Of a stretch of DNA of 64,000 nt, positions 22,690-34,884 are shown piece after piece. The first letter of the stretch is position 1. Each line of letters begins with the position of its first letter. Below the pieces are notes generated by a model that saw only the letters and a list, made by a program, of their open reading frames with translations, did no database searches and had not been told where the DNA came from. The DNA is from Phascolarctos cinereus (taxonomy: Eukaryota > Chordata > Mammalia > Diprotodontia > Phascolarctidae), in assembly GCF_002099425.1 (NCBI RefSeq), contig NW_018343987.1:12711501-12775500 (forward strand), in the 5' to 3' direction. The position numbers and the translations under genes are program-made.

Positions 22690-24090
22690 AAAAAAATTAG
22701 AATCATAAAATCTCAATATTGCAAGAGACTTCAGAAGGAATTTAGTCCAAACCATACTTGAAGTAGGAATGACTTTCATAACAGTCTTGACAAGTATTCA
22801 TACTGTTTCTCCTTGGAGAAATCTAGTAATAGGGAACTCATTATATACCAAGGCATCTATTCCACTTTCATAAGACTCTCATTATTAGGCATATTTTCCT
22901 TAATTTTTTTTTTGTAATTGAAGTGGTTTTTTTAATTTTTAATTTCTTGTGTTAATTATGAACTTTAAAATTATCAACAAATAGAATATTTTAGTATTCC
23001 AAAAAAGAAACATGAATTTGTTATTTACAGTTTGTTTTTGAAGTATAAAAATTAACATGGTCATAACAAAATTGTCTTGTTTTTAAATTTTTTTTCTATG
23101 TACTTTTTCTATGTCTTATTCTTCTTCTTCTCTTCTCTTTTTTTCATCTCTATCCCTACCCGTGATTTCATCCCCACCATAAAAAATCTTCATTTGTAAC
23201 AAGTAATTATAGCAAAATAACACAACACATTGGTCATGTCTGAAAAAAGTGTGTTTCATGCTATAATTCCAGAAGCCATTTTTCTGCCAAAAAGGGTTCA
23301 AATGAAGGAAAAAAGCATTTATTAATCATGTATTATGTGCCAGGTACTGTACTGAGTGTGGTGTCATTATCAAACATCTGAAATCTTGGTTGTTCACTAC
23401 ATTAGTCAGTGGTTTTTAATGACATTGTTGTCATTACTGTGTAAATTTTTTTGCCACTTATGTTCTTTTACATTGCATTGGTTCATGCAAGTCTTCCTAA
23501 GATTTCTCTGAATTCATCATACTTATAATTTCTTATGGAGCAACAGAATATTCCATTACATTCACATACCACAATTTTTTCCTTTTACTCCCCAAATGAT
23601 AAGCCCCCACCTTGGTTGCTGGTTTGTTTGTTTGTTTTTGCTACAACAAAAAGTGAAGTATGAATACATTTGTTAATATGGGTCTTTATCCTTTGTCTTT
23701 AATCACTTTGGGGTACGTGGCAAGTAATAGCATTATGTTTTTAAAAGAATATATAAATTAGTATAATTTTTGGATATAGTTCCAAATTGCTTTCCAGTTA
23801 GGTTGGAACTCCACCAACAATATATTAGCAGGTCTGTTCTCTCATAGCCCCTCCAGCAATTACCATTTTCATGGTTTTTTTCATGTTTATCAGTTGGTAG
23901 GTACGAGATAAATAAGCCTTAATCTTTTAATATACATTTCTATTATTATTAATGAGTTGGAGCATTCTTTATCTTGGTTGCTGATAGCTTGCTTCTCTTA
24001 ACTTAAAAACAACCTGTTCCTAATCCTGGGTCCACTTATTTATCTATTGGGGGATGACTTTTATTCTTATGTATTCATCAGGCGTGCTTT
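22690..24090 (-). mobile_element. old LINE-1 3' portion, antisense, with a small L2 insert
   Basis: 23370-24060 follows the same order as the antisense L1 at 12960-13640 (CATTGCATTGGTTCATGCAAGTCTTCC, CATTCACATACCACAA, TAGTTCCAAATTGCTTTCCAG, GGAACTCCACCAACAATA). 23300-23360 is a reversed L2 end (AGCATTTATTAATCATGTATTATGTGCCAG). 22690-22880 is a separate old dispersed repeat. Confidence 0.65.
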
Positions 24091-24559
24091 TCCCTTTATC
24101 ATATCCTATATTACAATGTTTTCTCTCTTTCCCTTTCCCCAAATAATTTTTTTTACAGAGAATAGGAGGAGGGGAAAGAAAGGGAATGAGATCAACAATA
24201 GTAATCTTTATTCCAAGCAGTCCAGTCCTACTCCTTTACCCTTTATGTAGTCATCCTGTCCAGACTCAGATCACTAGGTTTTGCCCTTTCTTTCTTTCCT
24301 TTATAATCATTGTTTCATATTTGAAGTTTCTTTTGCTTGCAATTATTTCCTTACTAATTCACCACTCTTTCTTCAATCTCTCTCTCTCTCTCTCTTTCTT
24401 CACCTCTTTTCATGTTCACTTGAAATATCACTGTCTCAAATTTATCTATTTGTGTGGAGTGCATTATTATCCTCCAATTACCCAGTTGGTAATCTTGTTG
24501 TTAACAGCTATTCACTTTTACCCCATGAATCCAGTCAGTTGTTATCTAAACAGATGACT
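24091..24559. other. pyrimidine-rich sequence with short (CT)n, no gene
   Basis: Includes TCTCTCTCTCTCTCTCT near 24378. No domain in the overlapping 103- and 123-codon frames. Confidence 0.4.
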
Positions 24560-24764
24560 TCCATATCTTTCTGTCTGTCTATCTATCCATAGCTATACAT
24601 GATTACAGAGATAGAGATCCAGTCCAAGTGTCTCTCCTGAGCTCTAATATAACATCAACAATTGTTAGAAATTTCAAACTAGATGCCCTATACATATCCC
24701 ATAATGTCCCATAGACACTGGCTGTCCCCCATTAATATGTCTAAAATTCAACTAATTATCTTCC

Positions 24765-24947
24765 TTTTTTTTTTAGGCAATTGGGGTTAAGTGACTTGCC
24801 TAGGGTCACACAGCTAGTAAGTGTGTCAAGTGTTTGGTCTGAGGCCAGATTTGAACTCAGGTACTCCTGACTTCAGGGCTGGTGCTCTATCCACTGCGCC
24901 ACCTAGCTGCCCTAAAGTTGGAGTTTCTTTTTTCTTTTTTTTTTAAG
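24765..24947 (-). mobile_element. short tRNA-headed SINE with perfect 15-bp target duplication
   Basis: Reversed tail poly-T then AGGCAATTGGGGTTAAGTG; reversed head CACTGCGCCACCTAGCTGCCC ends at 24913. AACTAATTATCTTCC flanks it at 24750-24764 and 24948-24962, inside the L2. Between the head and the right duplication lie about 34 extra nt with a second T-run. Confidence 0.85.
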
Positions 24948-25024
24948 AACTAATTATCTTCCCCTCAAAAAAAAAATCTACCCCTACTAGTTAAGTCCAA
25001 GATACCACTGTCTGTCTCGTAATC

Positions 25025-25205
25025 CATGATAGCATGGAAAAAAGGTAGGACGTAGAATCAGAAGATCTTGGCCCAAATTCCAACTTTGATATTTATCACC
25101 CATGAAACCTTGGGCAAATCATTTAATCTCTATGGGTTTCGGTTTCTTTCTCTGTAAACCTCTGAAAGGACTGAATTAAATGACCTTTGAGATCCCTTCC
25201 AGCTC
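25025..25205 (+). repeat. MIR copy nested in L2
   Basis: TAGCATGGAAAAAAGGTAGG, AATCAGAAGATCTTGG, CTTGGGCAAATCATTTAATC, CCCTTCCAGCTCTAAAATC. Confidence 0.7.
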
Positions 25206-25423
25206 TAAAATCATTGTCCTAAAGTCACTCAATCCATATAACCAATCAGTTGCCAAATCTTGCTGTTTCTACATCTGCAATAGCTGTCCTTTTTACTCAT
25301 TCACAAAGCCATGAACTTGGTTTATGACTTTGTTGCCTTTCATCTGAACTGTTACAATAACCTCCTAATTGATCTCCCTGTCTCAAGTCTTTCCCAACTC
25401 CCATCTGCTCTCTACATAGCCAC

Positions 25424-25925
25424 TGTCACACCCTGAAAATAAATGACTGAACAGCTCACAGAAGTTATAGGCAAAAAGCCTCCTTTATTCCACTGGAGGA
25501 GGGCAACTAGACATACGAACCAGGGTCTCCTCTAGAACCAAAGAGGCCCAAGGAAATGAGGCTAAGCCTTCATGTATCTAGTAGTGGCTAGACAAAGACA
25601 CATGCAGTGAGTTGAGGCCATGGTAATGAGGGGGTAACAGCAACCGTGAGGCAGGTTTGATTCAAAGCAGGGCTTCACGACTAGAACGTGATTCCTGCAG
25701 GTGCTTGTCTGAGCTCAGGGACCACCTGGGAGTAGCATGAAACAATCCTATGATTTTGCTTCAGCAGAGTTTATCCAAAGGGTAAGCACAAAGGATTGTT
25801 GTAATGCTAAGTTCAGGGCACAGCTTGTTTGCTGGGCCTTAGCTCTGGAAAACAAGGTGTTTCCTAATGGTAATAAGAGAGAAGTGAAAAGAGAAGAGTA
25901 GTCTTTTGGGATAGAGACCCTAACA
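25424..25925 (-). mobile_element. retroviral 3' LTR, antisense
   Basis: On the - strand it runs TGTTAGGGTCTC...GGTGTGACA (TG...CA ends) with AATAAAGGAGGCTTTTTGCC as poly(A)/R region near 25480. Immediately upstream on the - strand lies AAAAGGGGGAAA, a polypurine tract, which marks it as a 3' LTR with internal sequence to its right. Fossil; class not assigned. Confidence 0.7.
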
Positions 25926-27080
25926 TTTCCCCCTTTTGGCCAAAGGGAAGGGGGTCTAAGAAAATCCCACCCATTTTGGTCGAGAAAATAGTATCAGGTG
26001 TGAGCCAAAATGCCACAAGAGGCCAGTTGGGCCAGGATGAGATTTGCTGAGGTTGGTGAGCTTTTGAGGTTAAGGTAGCAACTCCAACAATTTAGCCCCT
26101 CCCCCTGAGAAATAATGGAAGATGGATGAAGAATGGCATTTTTATCTCAGAAGGCTAATTCCTTGAGGGGACCTATCAGGGACATGCATAGTAGGTATCA
26201 TTGTGAAATTACTGATAAGGCAAAGAGCACTAACAGATAGGGCAATAGGTGTTATCTATCATTGTATGTTACAAGCAGAAAAAAAGGAGGGGGAAGCTAA
26301 GAATGTAGAGAAAGAAAATGCCAAAACACACTTAATCAAGGTCTTGGTGGTTGGACACATAACAAAAAAAAAGAGAATAAAAACCTAGGACAGTATACTC
26401 AACCCTTCTTTGTAGTCCTGGAACAACTGTCTCTAGATGTCTGCTGCTTTTGGGTCCATACTTGATGAAAGTTGAGGTCCCAGGAGGATTCTGCAGTCCA
26501 CTCAGGAGCATGGGCTTTCTTCAGATGATCCAGGAGTTCATACCCACAAATTTGGCAGCTGAGGGAGTAGTCAGAAGGACCTGGTAGGGACCCTTAGATT
26601 GAGGGATGGAATGAACAGGTGCGATTTTCTGAGTTCAGAAAAGGAGATATCTCATTCCCCAAATATCTGTAATATGGAAACAATGACTGATTGAGCAGTA
26701 CAGGTCCAGGTTGCAGAAAAGACAAAGGGCCTGCTTGAGATGTACAATTGTGAGAAAATGCCTTGCATCAATCTTTGGATCTGAGTTTCTGGTCAGCATA
26801 ATCTAGGTCCTTGGTTAAGGCTCTCTAAACAGTATGTAGAGATGATTCAGTTTCCCAGCCACACAGGGCTACCTTCAAATCATGCAATAATGTTCCCTCT
26901 CATTTCCCACAATGGAATAAAGTTTTCTCACAAGACAAAAGTTGGACTAAGCCCATAATTAAATAGATACTAAGCTAGGTTCAAGATTGAGTCAAAGATG
27001 GAGTTGGTGTGATTTACTTTATTAACCACTTACTGTCCTAATCCCTTCAATTCACCTCAATTCACTCAATTCTCCCCCTC
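25926..27080 (-). mobile_element. degraded internal region of an endogenous retrovirus
   Basis: Lies directly 5' of the LTR on the - strand and begins with its polypurine tract. No long open frame survives and no partner 5' LTR is visible to the right, so it is a truncated, clearly broken old copy. The right limit is uncertain. Confidence 0.4.
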
Positions 27081-28535
27081 GATTTTTTTTTTTTTTGCTT
27101 TATGGGGTAGTGGGCAATTCACTCCCTCCATGGATCAGTTCTCTATAAGCCAAATCTGTAAGATTTTTAGATCAAACTACATGGAGGTCTCACAATGGAC
27201 TAGTTTTAAGAAAGAAGATTTACATGTCACCGAGGTAATCAAGAAAACTTACATATGAATATCTTCAAACAAAAGACAAAAGCAAAACACTAGCATCCAT
27301 ATTAATGAAATCAAATCTACTTGAATCCTAGTGACCCACTCTCAATGTCCACTTAATTAGGATATTTTTTCTTTTTTCTTTACCCCCCCCCCGCCATGGC
27401 ATTTTATTTTTTCCAATTACATGTAAAGATAGTTTTCAACATTCACTTTTACAAGATTTTGAGTTCTAAATTTTTTTTCTCTCCCTTCCTCCCTTTTCCC
27501 CTCTCCAAGCTGGCAAGCAATCTGATATAGGCCATACGTGTACAATCACATTAAACGTATTTGCACACTGATGTTTGTGAACATTCATGTTGTGAAAGAA
27601 GAATCAGAACAAAGGGGAAAAATACAGGGAAAAAAAGTGAGAGAAAATCGTATGCTTTGATCTTCATTCAGACTCTACAATTCTTTCTCTGGATGATTTT
27701 TCATTATGAGTCTTTTGAATTGGTTTAGGTCATCATATTGCTGAGAAGAGTTAAGTCTATCAAAGTTGATCATATTACAGTGTTGCTGTTACTGTGTACA
27801 ATGTTCTCCTGGTTCTGCTCATATCACTCAGCATCAGTTCATGTAAGTCTTTTCAGGTTTTTCTGAAAGCTGCCTGCTCATCATTTCTTATAGCACAATA
27901 GTATTCCACTACATTAATATAACACAACTTGTTCAGCCATTCCCCAATTGATGGGCATCCCCTCAATTTCCAATTCTTTGCCACCACAAAAAGAGTTGCT
28001 ATAGATATTTTTGTACACGTGGGTCCTTTTCCCATTTGTATGATCTCTTTGGGGTACAGACCTAGAAGTAGTATTGCTGGATCAAAAGGTACGCACAGTT
28101 TTATAGCCCTTTGTTCATAGTTCCAAATTACTCTCCAGAATGGTTGGATCAGTTCACAACTCCACCAACAATGCATAAGCATTTCAATTTCCCTACATCT
28201 TCTCCAACATTTACAATTTCCTTTTTTTTGGTCATATTAGCCAATCTGATAGGTATGAGGTGGTACCTCAGAGTTGCTTTAATTTGCATTCTCTCATCAA
28301 TAGTGATTTAGAGAATTTTTTATATGATTATAGATAGCTTTGATTTCTTCGTCTGAAAACTGCCTGTTCATATCCTTTGACCATTTATCATTTGGGGAAT
28401 GACTTTTATTTTTATAAATTTGACTTGGTTCTCTATATATTTGAGAAATGAGTTCTTTTTCAGAAACACTGGCAGTAAAAATTGTTTCCAGGTTTTTGCT
28501 TTCCTTCTAATCTTGGTGCATTGGTTTTGTTTTGT

Positions 28536-29054
28536 TGACCTGAAAATTGATTAAAGAGACAAGAAGCTGGGTGATAAGTAAATTCATATTGTTTTATTCC
28601 CTTAAGTAGCGCATGTACATGGAATCAGAGCTTTAACTCTGATTGACTCAAGCAATTTTTGGAGAACATTTAAACCCTGACTCAGGATATCTGTGTCACT
28701 AAAAAAAAAATACAGCCTCCATATGTTTTTTAACATATAGCATGGGAAAGAAGTTTCTTAGTTGAATAGGTTGTCAAAGTTTCAATTGAAATTATAGATC
28801 CAGGATATCTGTGTTTTCCCTACATAACATATGTCCATAGGATACAAAGATAAGGACAAGTCTCATTAATCAAGAGAGAGTCTGGTCCCAGATATCCTGG
28901 GCTTAGTGATAACTAACAGGAAGAATGCTGGTCAGTTCCATCTGGTCCTGTAGTTGCTGACACAGGAAGGGGTATTTTTAGTTCACTTAGAGAGAAAAGA
29001 TTAATTCAGGTTTTTGGCCCTTATTGGGGCTCAATTGATCTCAAATAATTATCA
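28536..29054 (-). mobile_element. solo LTR, antisense, copy 1
   Basis: TGACCTGAAAATTG...ATAATTATCA; on the - strand TGATAATTATTTGAG...AATAAAACAATATG...CAGGTCA, with TG/CA ends and a poly(A) signal near the 3' end. TTTGT abuts both ends as a short target repeat. It sits inside the L1. A second copy lies at 38547-39089. No internal sequence remains, as after recombination between two LTRs. Confidence 0.72.
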
Positions 29055-29079
29055 GTTTGTTCAAAACCTTTTTAACTTT

Positions 29080-29217
29080 GGGGCAGTTAGGTGGAGCAGT
29101 GAATAGTGGCCCTGGATTCAGGAGGACATGAGTTCAAATCTGTCCTCAGACACATAGCACTTACTAGCTATAGGACCCTGGGCAAGTCACTTAACCTCAT
29201 TGCCTAGCAAAAAAAAA
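29080..29217 (+). mobile_element. short tRNA-headed SINE
   Basis: GGGGCAGTTAGGTGGAGCAGTG...GAGTTCAAATCTGTCCTCAG...TGGGCAAGTCACTTAACC...TTGCCTAGC then poly-A. AACTTT flanks both sides. Inserted in the L1. Confidence 0.85.
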
Positions 29218-29269
29218 CTTTCTAATTTAATGAAATAAAAATTATCAATTTTGCATTTCATGATGTTCT

Positions 29270-29376
29270 TTTTTTTGTTTGTTTTTGGTGAGGCAATCAG
29301 GGTTAAGTGACTTACCCAGGGTCACACAGGTCCTCAAGGCTGAAGTTCTATTCACTGCACCATCTAGCTGCCCCTC
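29270..29376 (-). mobile_element. short tRNA-headed SINE, internally deleted
   Basis: Poly-T, GAGGCAATCAGGGTTAAGTGACTTACC...CACTGCACCATCTAGCTGCCCC. Shorter than the others by loss of the middle part. Inserted in the L1. Confidence 0.8.
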
Positions 29377-29410
29377 ATGATATTCTCTGGCTCTGCCTTG
29401 GTCCTAAATT

Positions 29411-29480
29411 TAAAACTCAAAAGCTTATGGAAGTGATTGTTGAAAACTAAAAATAAATTAAATTTTTTTTAAAAAATATG
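29411..29480 (+). mobile_element. LINE-1 3' end fragment, sense
   Basis: TTTAAAACTCAAAAGCTTATGG...AAAACTAAAAATAAATTAAA plus T/A run; same terminal motif as 12797-12865. It abuts an antisense L1, so the two are tail-opposed. Confidence 0.7.
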
Positions 29481-30950
29481 TATTGTATACTCATTTTGAG
29501 CTGTAGAAAAGATTTCTTGAGAAAACCCAATTACATTGTAAACACAAATTGTTGTTGTGCAGGAAACAGTGCCAAACAGAAGAGAATATTTTGGGGAGGA
29601 GCAGAAAAGGTAGTTATCAGGCAAAGGAAATGTGGTCTACCCAAGAGACCAGAAAAGAACAGGATCTGAAGCCATTGCAGATGGAGAATTCTCCATGTTG
29701 CACAGTCCTGCATGTGCTTCATGGCCATGAAACCACAGAGTTTCTTTGAAATAATGTCATAAGCAGTGAGCCAGCAGAGCCCACAAAACAACAGATGTTC
29801 CTGATGCTGCTTTTTGTGATCTAGGCTAAATTGCTTTTAACAAGTGGAGCAGCTATAAGAACACATCCCAGCTGGCAATGTGATGGCTGTGTCCTTTCAG
29901 TGGATTGCTTGACCCTTCATCCGTTTTTTGGTTCTAGTATATACATTACCTTGGTCCCCATTGCCTGGAGGCCAGTTATGTTACATTTTTCTCCTCTTCT
30001 AGGATTTTCTTATACCTTTAAGGGGCTGGGAGGTATCTAGTCTTTCTAACATTGGTTCTGGCCCTCTCCAATGGGGTTCTCCCTAGTTCTAGAGGTCTTC
30101 TGCACCTCAGTTCTATTTTCACAGTTGGATTAGCTTTTACAAAGCAATATTTACTTTAATGGTATAAAGAGAATAACCATACAATCATTTCCCCCCAACA
30201 CCTGGGGGGCATAGTCCCTCTCTACAATATTTTTGTCTCTGGAGAGAGGAAGAGGATTAGGTTCACAGTTAAGTCCAGTTCCTTTATAACACAGTCCCAT
30301 AAAGTTCCAAGTCCAAAGCCCCCTTAGGCTTGAGTCCTAAGCACCCTGACTTCTAAGTACCTCCCTATGGGAGCCGATTGCAGTATTTGGCCTGGAATAA
30401 TGACTCCAAGTTCACTATGGCTCCAGTTCTGTTCCAGGGATTCTACTGCCTAAGTCTAGAATTAAAAAGGACAAATGGAAGAAAACAAAACCAAACTCTT
30501 GGGGTCACAGGGTAAAAGGGAGAGGGGCAGAGACAGCAGTCCTTCCTCCCTACCCATTAAAGTTCACTGTGCCTGTGATATGGGTGAACTAGATCTTTAT
30601 CCTTTCTAGAAAAAGAAAGAATGCCTGTCCCAGATGCATAGTTTCAAAGACAGTTTATTTCAGCTACCCAACCAAATGGAAACAGGCAGTTGCCTCATAT
30701 GTGGTATGTTAACACAAAATATGTTCTTCTAGAAGCTGGTCCTTTCATCTTGGGTGATCTGGGCATGCTTCCCCAAAACCGTTACATCTATTTAATGGCT
30801 GATTCTTCAGATAATACTGTTGTGGTTTGAGTAGCTTCCACCAAATTCTTAAGGTTTTCTTAAGCATCTGCATCTGGTACAAGTGCATATTTTCATTTTC
30901 AGTTCTAATTGCATCATCCAACTTGCCATAATTCTTTCCAATAGTTAGAG
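29481..30950. other. no gene recognised; parts may be old retroviral sequence
   Basis: Short open frames only. 30130-30260 contains CCATACAATCATTTCCCCCCAACACC, whose complement has a polypurine-like run followed by TGATTG, which hints at an LTR edge, but I cannot define one. Confidence 0.25.
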
Positions 30951-30954
30951 AAAT

Positions 30955-31245
30955 GACAATAATAATGAAGGGAAAGGAAGAAGCATTTATCTAGCACATA
31001 TTATGTCCTAGGCACTGTGTTAAGTCCTTTGCAAGTAGCATCTCACTTGATCCTCCCAACATCCTTAGGAGGTATGTGCTATTATGATTCCTGTTTTATA
31101 ACTGAGAAAACTGAGGTAGAGAGATATTAAGTAACTTGCTCAGGGACACAGCTCTAACTAGTGGCTGAGGTCAAATTTGAACTCAGACCTTCCCGATTCC
31201 AGGTCCAGAGCTTCATCCACTACGCCACCTACCTGCCTCAGTACT
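30955..31245 (-). mobile_element. MIR/MAR-type SINE, antisense
   Basis: AAGCATTTATCTAGCACATATTATGTCC...ATCTCACTTGATCC...GAAAACTGAGGTAGAGAG...CATCCACTACGCCACCTACCTGCC, the last being the reversed SINE head. Confidence 0.75.
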
Positions 31246-31529
31246 TTCTTAGATTTCAAGTCATGTCAAATGTTCCTAAGACAGATGACCATAACAGAAA
31301 AGCATAGAGAGGGTATCTAGGACTTTGCAGTTTGCAAAATACATCTGTACATGAGACTCCCTTATTGGCTGATCTTTGACTCACTCAAATATGATTATAT
31401 TTCAGTTCAACTTGTAAAAACAAAGCCATCAGACTCCCAAGCAATTATAGCTTTGCAAAAGTGGGACTGGAAGTAAGGGGTCCCTGTCACTATAGGCCTC
31501 GAAAAATGACTCAACAACAATCAGAAAAA

Positions 31530-31815
31530 TCTATTTGGCAAGGATCTGGTAGCAGAAACTTTTGTGGCAGCTATAGATTAGACTAAAAGTTATTTAAAGT
31601 TCCTCATGATGCTGAGATTTTTTTTTTTACTGTTGAGTCATTTTTCAATCTTGTCTGACTTCACGACCTCATTTGGGTTTTCTTGGCAAAGATCAGAGAC
31701 CTTTCTTCAGACTAGTAGATATCTAAACCCAAATTCAAGGCTTTGTAGCAGAAATTTATGTGGCAGCTATAGATTAGACTAAAAGACTTTTAAAGTTCCT
31801 CATGATGCCGGGATT
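31530..31815. repeat. 75-bp direct repeats around a SINE fragment
   Basis: GTAGCAGAAACTTTTGTGGCAGC...GTTCCTCATGATGCTGAG at about 31547-31618 recurs as GTAGCAGAAATTTATGTGGCAGC...GTTCCTCATGATGCCGGG at about 31746-31813. Between them is antisense SINE tail sequence (TTGAGTCATTTTTCAATCTTGTCTGAC...TTTTCTTGGCAAAGATC). Confidence 0.8.
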
Positions 31816-32355
31816 TAATGTTTATCTGGTTGTTATTATTTTATAGCAAGGGGGTATTAAGATAAATATTGACATAATATTTATAATGCAATTGTATAGG
31901 GATAGACCCTGAGTTAGCAAATTCTTGCCAAATCCAGCCAGCCTCCTGTTTTAGTATGGCCCAAGAGCTAATAATGTGTCTTACAATTTTTGATGTTGCT
32001 TTTATATACTTGGGGGGGGGGATTTACATTTTCAAATGCAATACAATTTTCCTTAATGATGTAAAAAGACATTCTTAGCTCTAAGGCTGTACAAAAACAG
32101 ATCACAAATGGCCAGATTTAGCCCACAGGCCATAGTTTGCCCCCAAATTCACCAGGTCTACACAAACTTAATGTGTAATAAAGTCACAAAAGATGACCAG
32201 TGGACATACATAGATAGTACTTTGCATAGGAGGAGTCATCCAAAGGCTACTGCCAATAGACCAGTATTCATGTCTACTCCTATGTTTACTCCTTTAAGAT
32301 TCCTTCAGGCTTGGCCTTCTAGTTTTATTAGGAATTGTAACTATGGGTTTATAGT

Positions 32356-32358
32356 ATA

Positions 32359-32426
<68 letters not shown>

Positions 32427-32445
32427 ATAATATATGTATGTATAT
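32356..32445 (+). repeat. (AT)n(GT)n microsatellite
   Basis: About 50 nt of alternating AT, then GTGTGTGT and mixed AT/GT; alternating purine-pyrimidine throughout. Confidence 0.97.
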
Positions 32446-32589
32446 AACATTGTTGGAGTTTCTCTTGTTTGCCAGGGATTGCTATGAGGAAAGAGGTCAA
32501 GCATGAGGTGGGTAAGAATACAAAGAATCATGCTAGACAGCTAAATGCTATATATTCAGGTGCTGACTATCTATTCTGTCAATATTAAT

Positions 32590-32855
32590 ATCCCAGCTAA
32601 AGTCTCACCTTCCATAGGAAGCTTTTCCTAATCCCTCTTAATTCTAGTGCCTTCTTATTTATTTATTTGTTTGTTTGATTGTTTGTTTATTATTTCTATT
32701 TAGCCTGTATTTACTTACTTGTGGTTATTTGGATGTTGTCTCCCCCATTCCTCAAGGGCAGAGACTGGATTTTGCCTTTCTTCGTATCCGCAGGGCTTAG
32801 CACAGTCACATAGTATGCACTTAATAAATGTTTATAGAGTGACATATAGGTAAAT
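32590..32855 (+). mobile_element. L2 LINE 3' end, sense
   Basis: CCAGCTAAAGTCTCACCTTCCATAGGAAGCTTTTCC, then a (TTTG/TTTA) run, then CTCAAGGGCAGAGACTGG...GGGCTTAGCACAGTCACATAG...TTAATAAATGTTTATAGAG. Confidence 0.88.
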
Positions 32856-33269
32856 GCAAATGTACACACTAACCCAGCTCTTTCACATTTCCTTTGCATT
32901 AAAAGCAAGCTAAAATTCTAATGCCTATCCCCAACTTTCAAAGCATTTCACTTTTTAACAAAAGGGCAAGAATTTAAAGGTAAATCAAAAAAATGGATAT
33001 TATAAAACATTAGTAACCAAAGCATTTTGATACTGGTTAAAACATAGAAAACTAGATCAATGAAATAAATTAAATAAGCAAGCTCTTAGAATAAATACAT
33101 CTAGCAGTGTAGTATTTTTTTCATCAGCTGAAGATCAGAAACTACTGAGAGAAGGATTTCTTATTTGACAAGAACAGCTCAAAAAAAAGTAGAAAAGCAA
33201 TTTGAAATAAAGTAGGTTTAAACAAATATTTTGCACAATTTATCAAAATATATTCCAAATGGATAAAAG

Positions 33270-34860
33270 TCAAGTCAACAAGCATTTATTAAGTATCTAG
33301 TATGTGTTAGACATTGTGCTAAGTGCTGGGGTACAAGGTTATTGAGAACATAAGTTGAACCACAATGGTAGCATTGTTAGAAAAGAGAAAGGGACATATA
33401 TGAAAGATATTACAAAGACAGATCTGACAGGACTTGGCAACAAATTGCACAGAATTTTGGGGTGAAAGAATAAGGACTAGAAAATGACACCTAGGCTGTG
33501 GTCTTGGATAAGTGGGAATATAGTGGTGCCCTCAGGCATGTTAACATTAACTTAGGAAAAGAAGGAAGTTTGGGGAGAAAGATAGTAAGTTGTTTTGAAT
33601 ATGTTGAGTTTAATATGTCTAAAGGACACCCAGTTTGAAGTATACAATAGTTCATTGGAGATATAGACCTCAAGGTCAGGAAAGAAGTTAAAACTAAACA
33701 TATAGATCTGAGAATCATTTATGAGATGATATCATCTCTATCATTTGGAGAACATAATTAAATTTTAAAAACCCCACTACATGGGAGCTAATGAAATCTA
33801 GTAAAAATCATATATAGAGAGAAGAGAAAATGGTCAAGGGCAGAGCCTTGAGGGACACCCACAGTTAGTGGGCATGACCAGGATGAAGATCTAGCAAAGC
33901 ACACTGAGGAGTGGTCAGGGAGGTAGGAGAAGAACAAGGAAGGAGCAGTGTCACAAAAACCTAAAGAGAGTATCAATAAAAGTTATCTACAGTATCAAAG
34001 GCTGGAGAGAAGTCAAGAAGGCTCTGTACTGAGAAAAGGTCATTAGATCTGGCTATTAAGAGATTATTGGTAATTTTGGAGTGAGCAATTTCTATTGAAT
34101 AATGATGTTGTTCACCATTAGGCCAGACTGCAGAGAGTTTAGAAGAAAATGAGAATGGGGAAGACAATACTAGTGGCTTTTTCAAGGAATTTTTCCACAA
34201 AAGGGATGAGAGATAGAGGATGACAGCTAGTAGAGGAGGATGGACCAAGTGAGATTCTTTGAGTGCAGGGGAGACATGGACATGATTGTAGGAACCAGGG
34301 AGGAAGCCAAAAGATAGGAAGAGGGATTTTGCATAGAGAGGGATTTGCCTCAGTAAAGAAAAGAGCTAGCTCTTCATGTGAGATGAAGGACAAGATATTA
34401 GGAGTAGGAATTTGAGTGATATGAGATGAGGACAAGGAGAGAAGAGGGTGCTCTCAGTGAACATCCTCAGTTTTTTCAGAGATGTATGAGCCAAGACTCT
34501 TAGTTAATAGGTTGGAGGAAGGAGTACCATGGGAGGCTTGAGAAAGTATGAAGAAGGTTTGGAAAATCTGCTGTGGTGTATTGGTGTCTGCTAGGATAGT
34601 GAATTGCTTAGGGATAGAAAGGATTGCCTTGATGCAGTGAAGGCCCAGTTGAAATTACGTAACATATATCTGTAATGAACCCAGTCGGCCCAGTTTCATG
34701 ATTTTCTCCAGTTGGAGTGAAGATAGTAGATAGTGGGAATAATCCACTGATTATTACGATACAAGCTGAGGCTTGGACAGGGGATACGTGGACAAGGTAC
34801 TTGAGAGTAGTGAATAGTGCAGTTGAACTGGTTAACAAGGGAGCCAAAATAAGGAAAGGA
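33270..34860 (-). mobile_element. L2 LINE, antisense, including reverse transcriptase region
   Basis: Reversed 3' end at 33275 (CAACAAGCATTTATTAAGTATCTAG). On the - strand 33830-33790 reads TVGVPQGSALDHFLFSLYM, the L2/CR1-clade RT motif, preceded by SYLPDHSSVCFARSSSWSCP. 33700-33560 gives CPLDILNSTYSKQLTIFLPK. Many breaks; a fossil, but the best-preserved L2 here. Confidence 0.85.
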
Positions 34861-34884
34861 AGGAAGGATAGAAGGAAGGAAGGA

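Larger units (their letters stand above)
24560..25423 (+). mobile_element. L2 LINE ORF2 3' part, sense, with nested insertions
   Basis: Sense L2 sequence: TAATATAACATCAACAATTG, AAACTAGATGCCC, CTAAAATTCAACTAATTATC (encoding the conserved KLN-SKTELII region) and, after insertions, CTATAACCAATCAGTTGCC-like, GCCTTTCATCTGAACTG, CCTCCTAATTGATCTCCCTG. A SINE (24765-24947) and a MIR (25025-25205) interrupt it, and a retroviral LTR cuts it at 25424. Confidence 0.78.
27380..29410 (-). mobile_element. LINE-1 3' portion, antisense, carrying an LTR and two SINEs
   Basis: Same order as the L1 at 12885-13860: reversed 3' UTR (AAGATTTTGAGTTCTAAATT), ORF2 C-terminus on the - strand (MLMHCWWSCELIQPFWRVIW, FDPAILLLGLYPKEI, near 28180-28030), CATTGGTTTTGTTT at 28520, then after the LTR CAAAACCTTTTTAAC and after the SINEs AAAATTATCAATTTTGCATTTC and GATATTCTCTGGC. 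Shows the nesting order L1, then LTR and SINEs. Confidence 0.88.

Noticed and set aside
33788-33976. GVPQGS-type RT frame as a functional gene
   Set aside because: Part of an antisense L2 with breaks on both sides.
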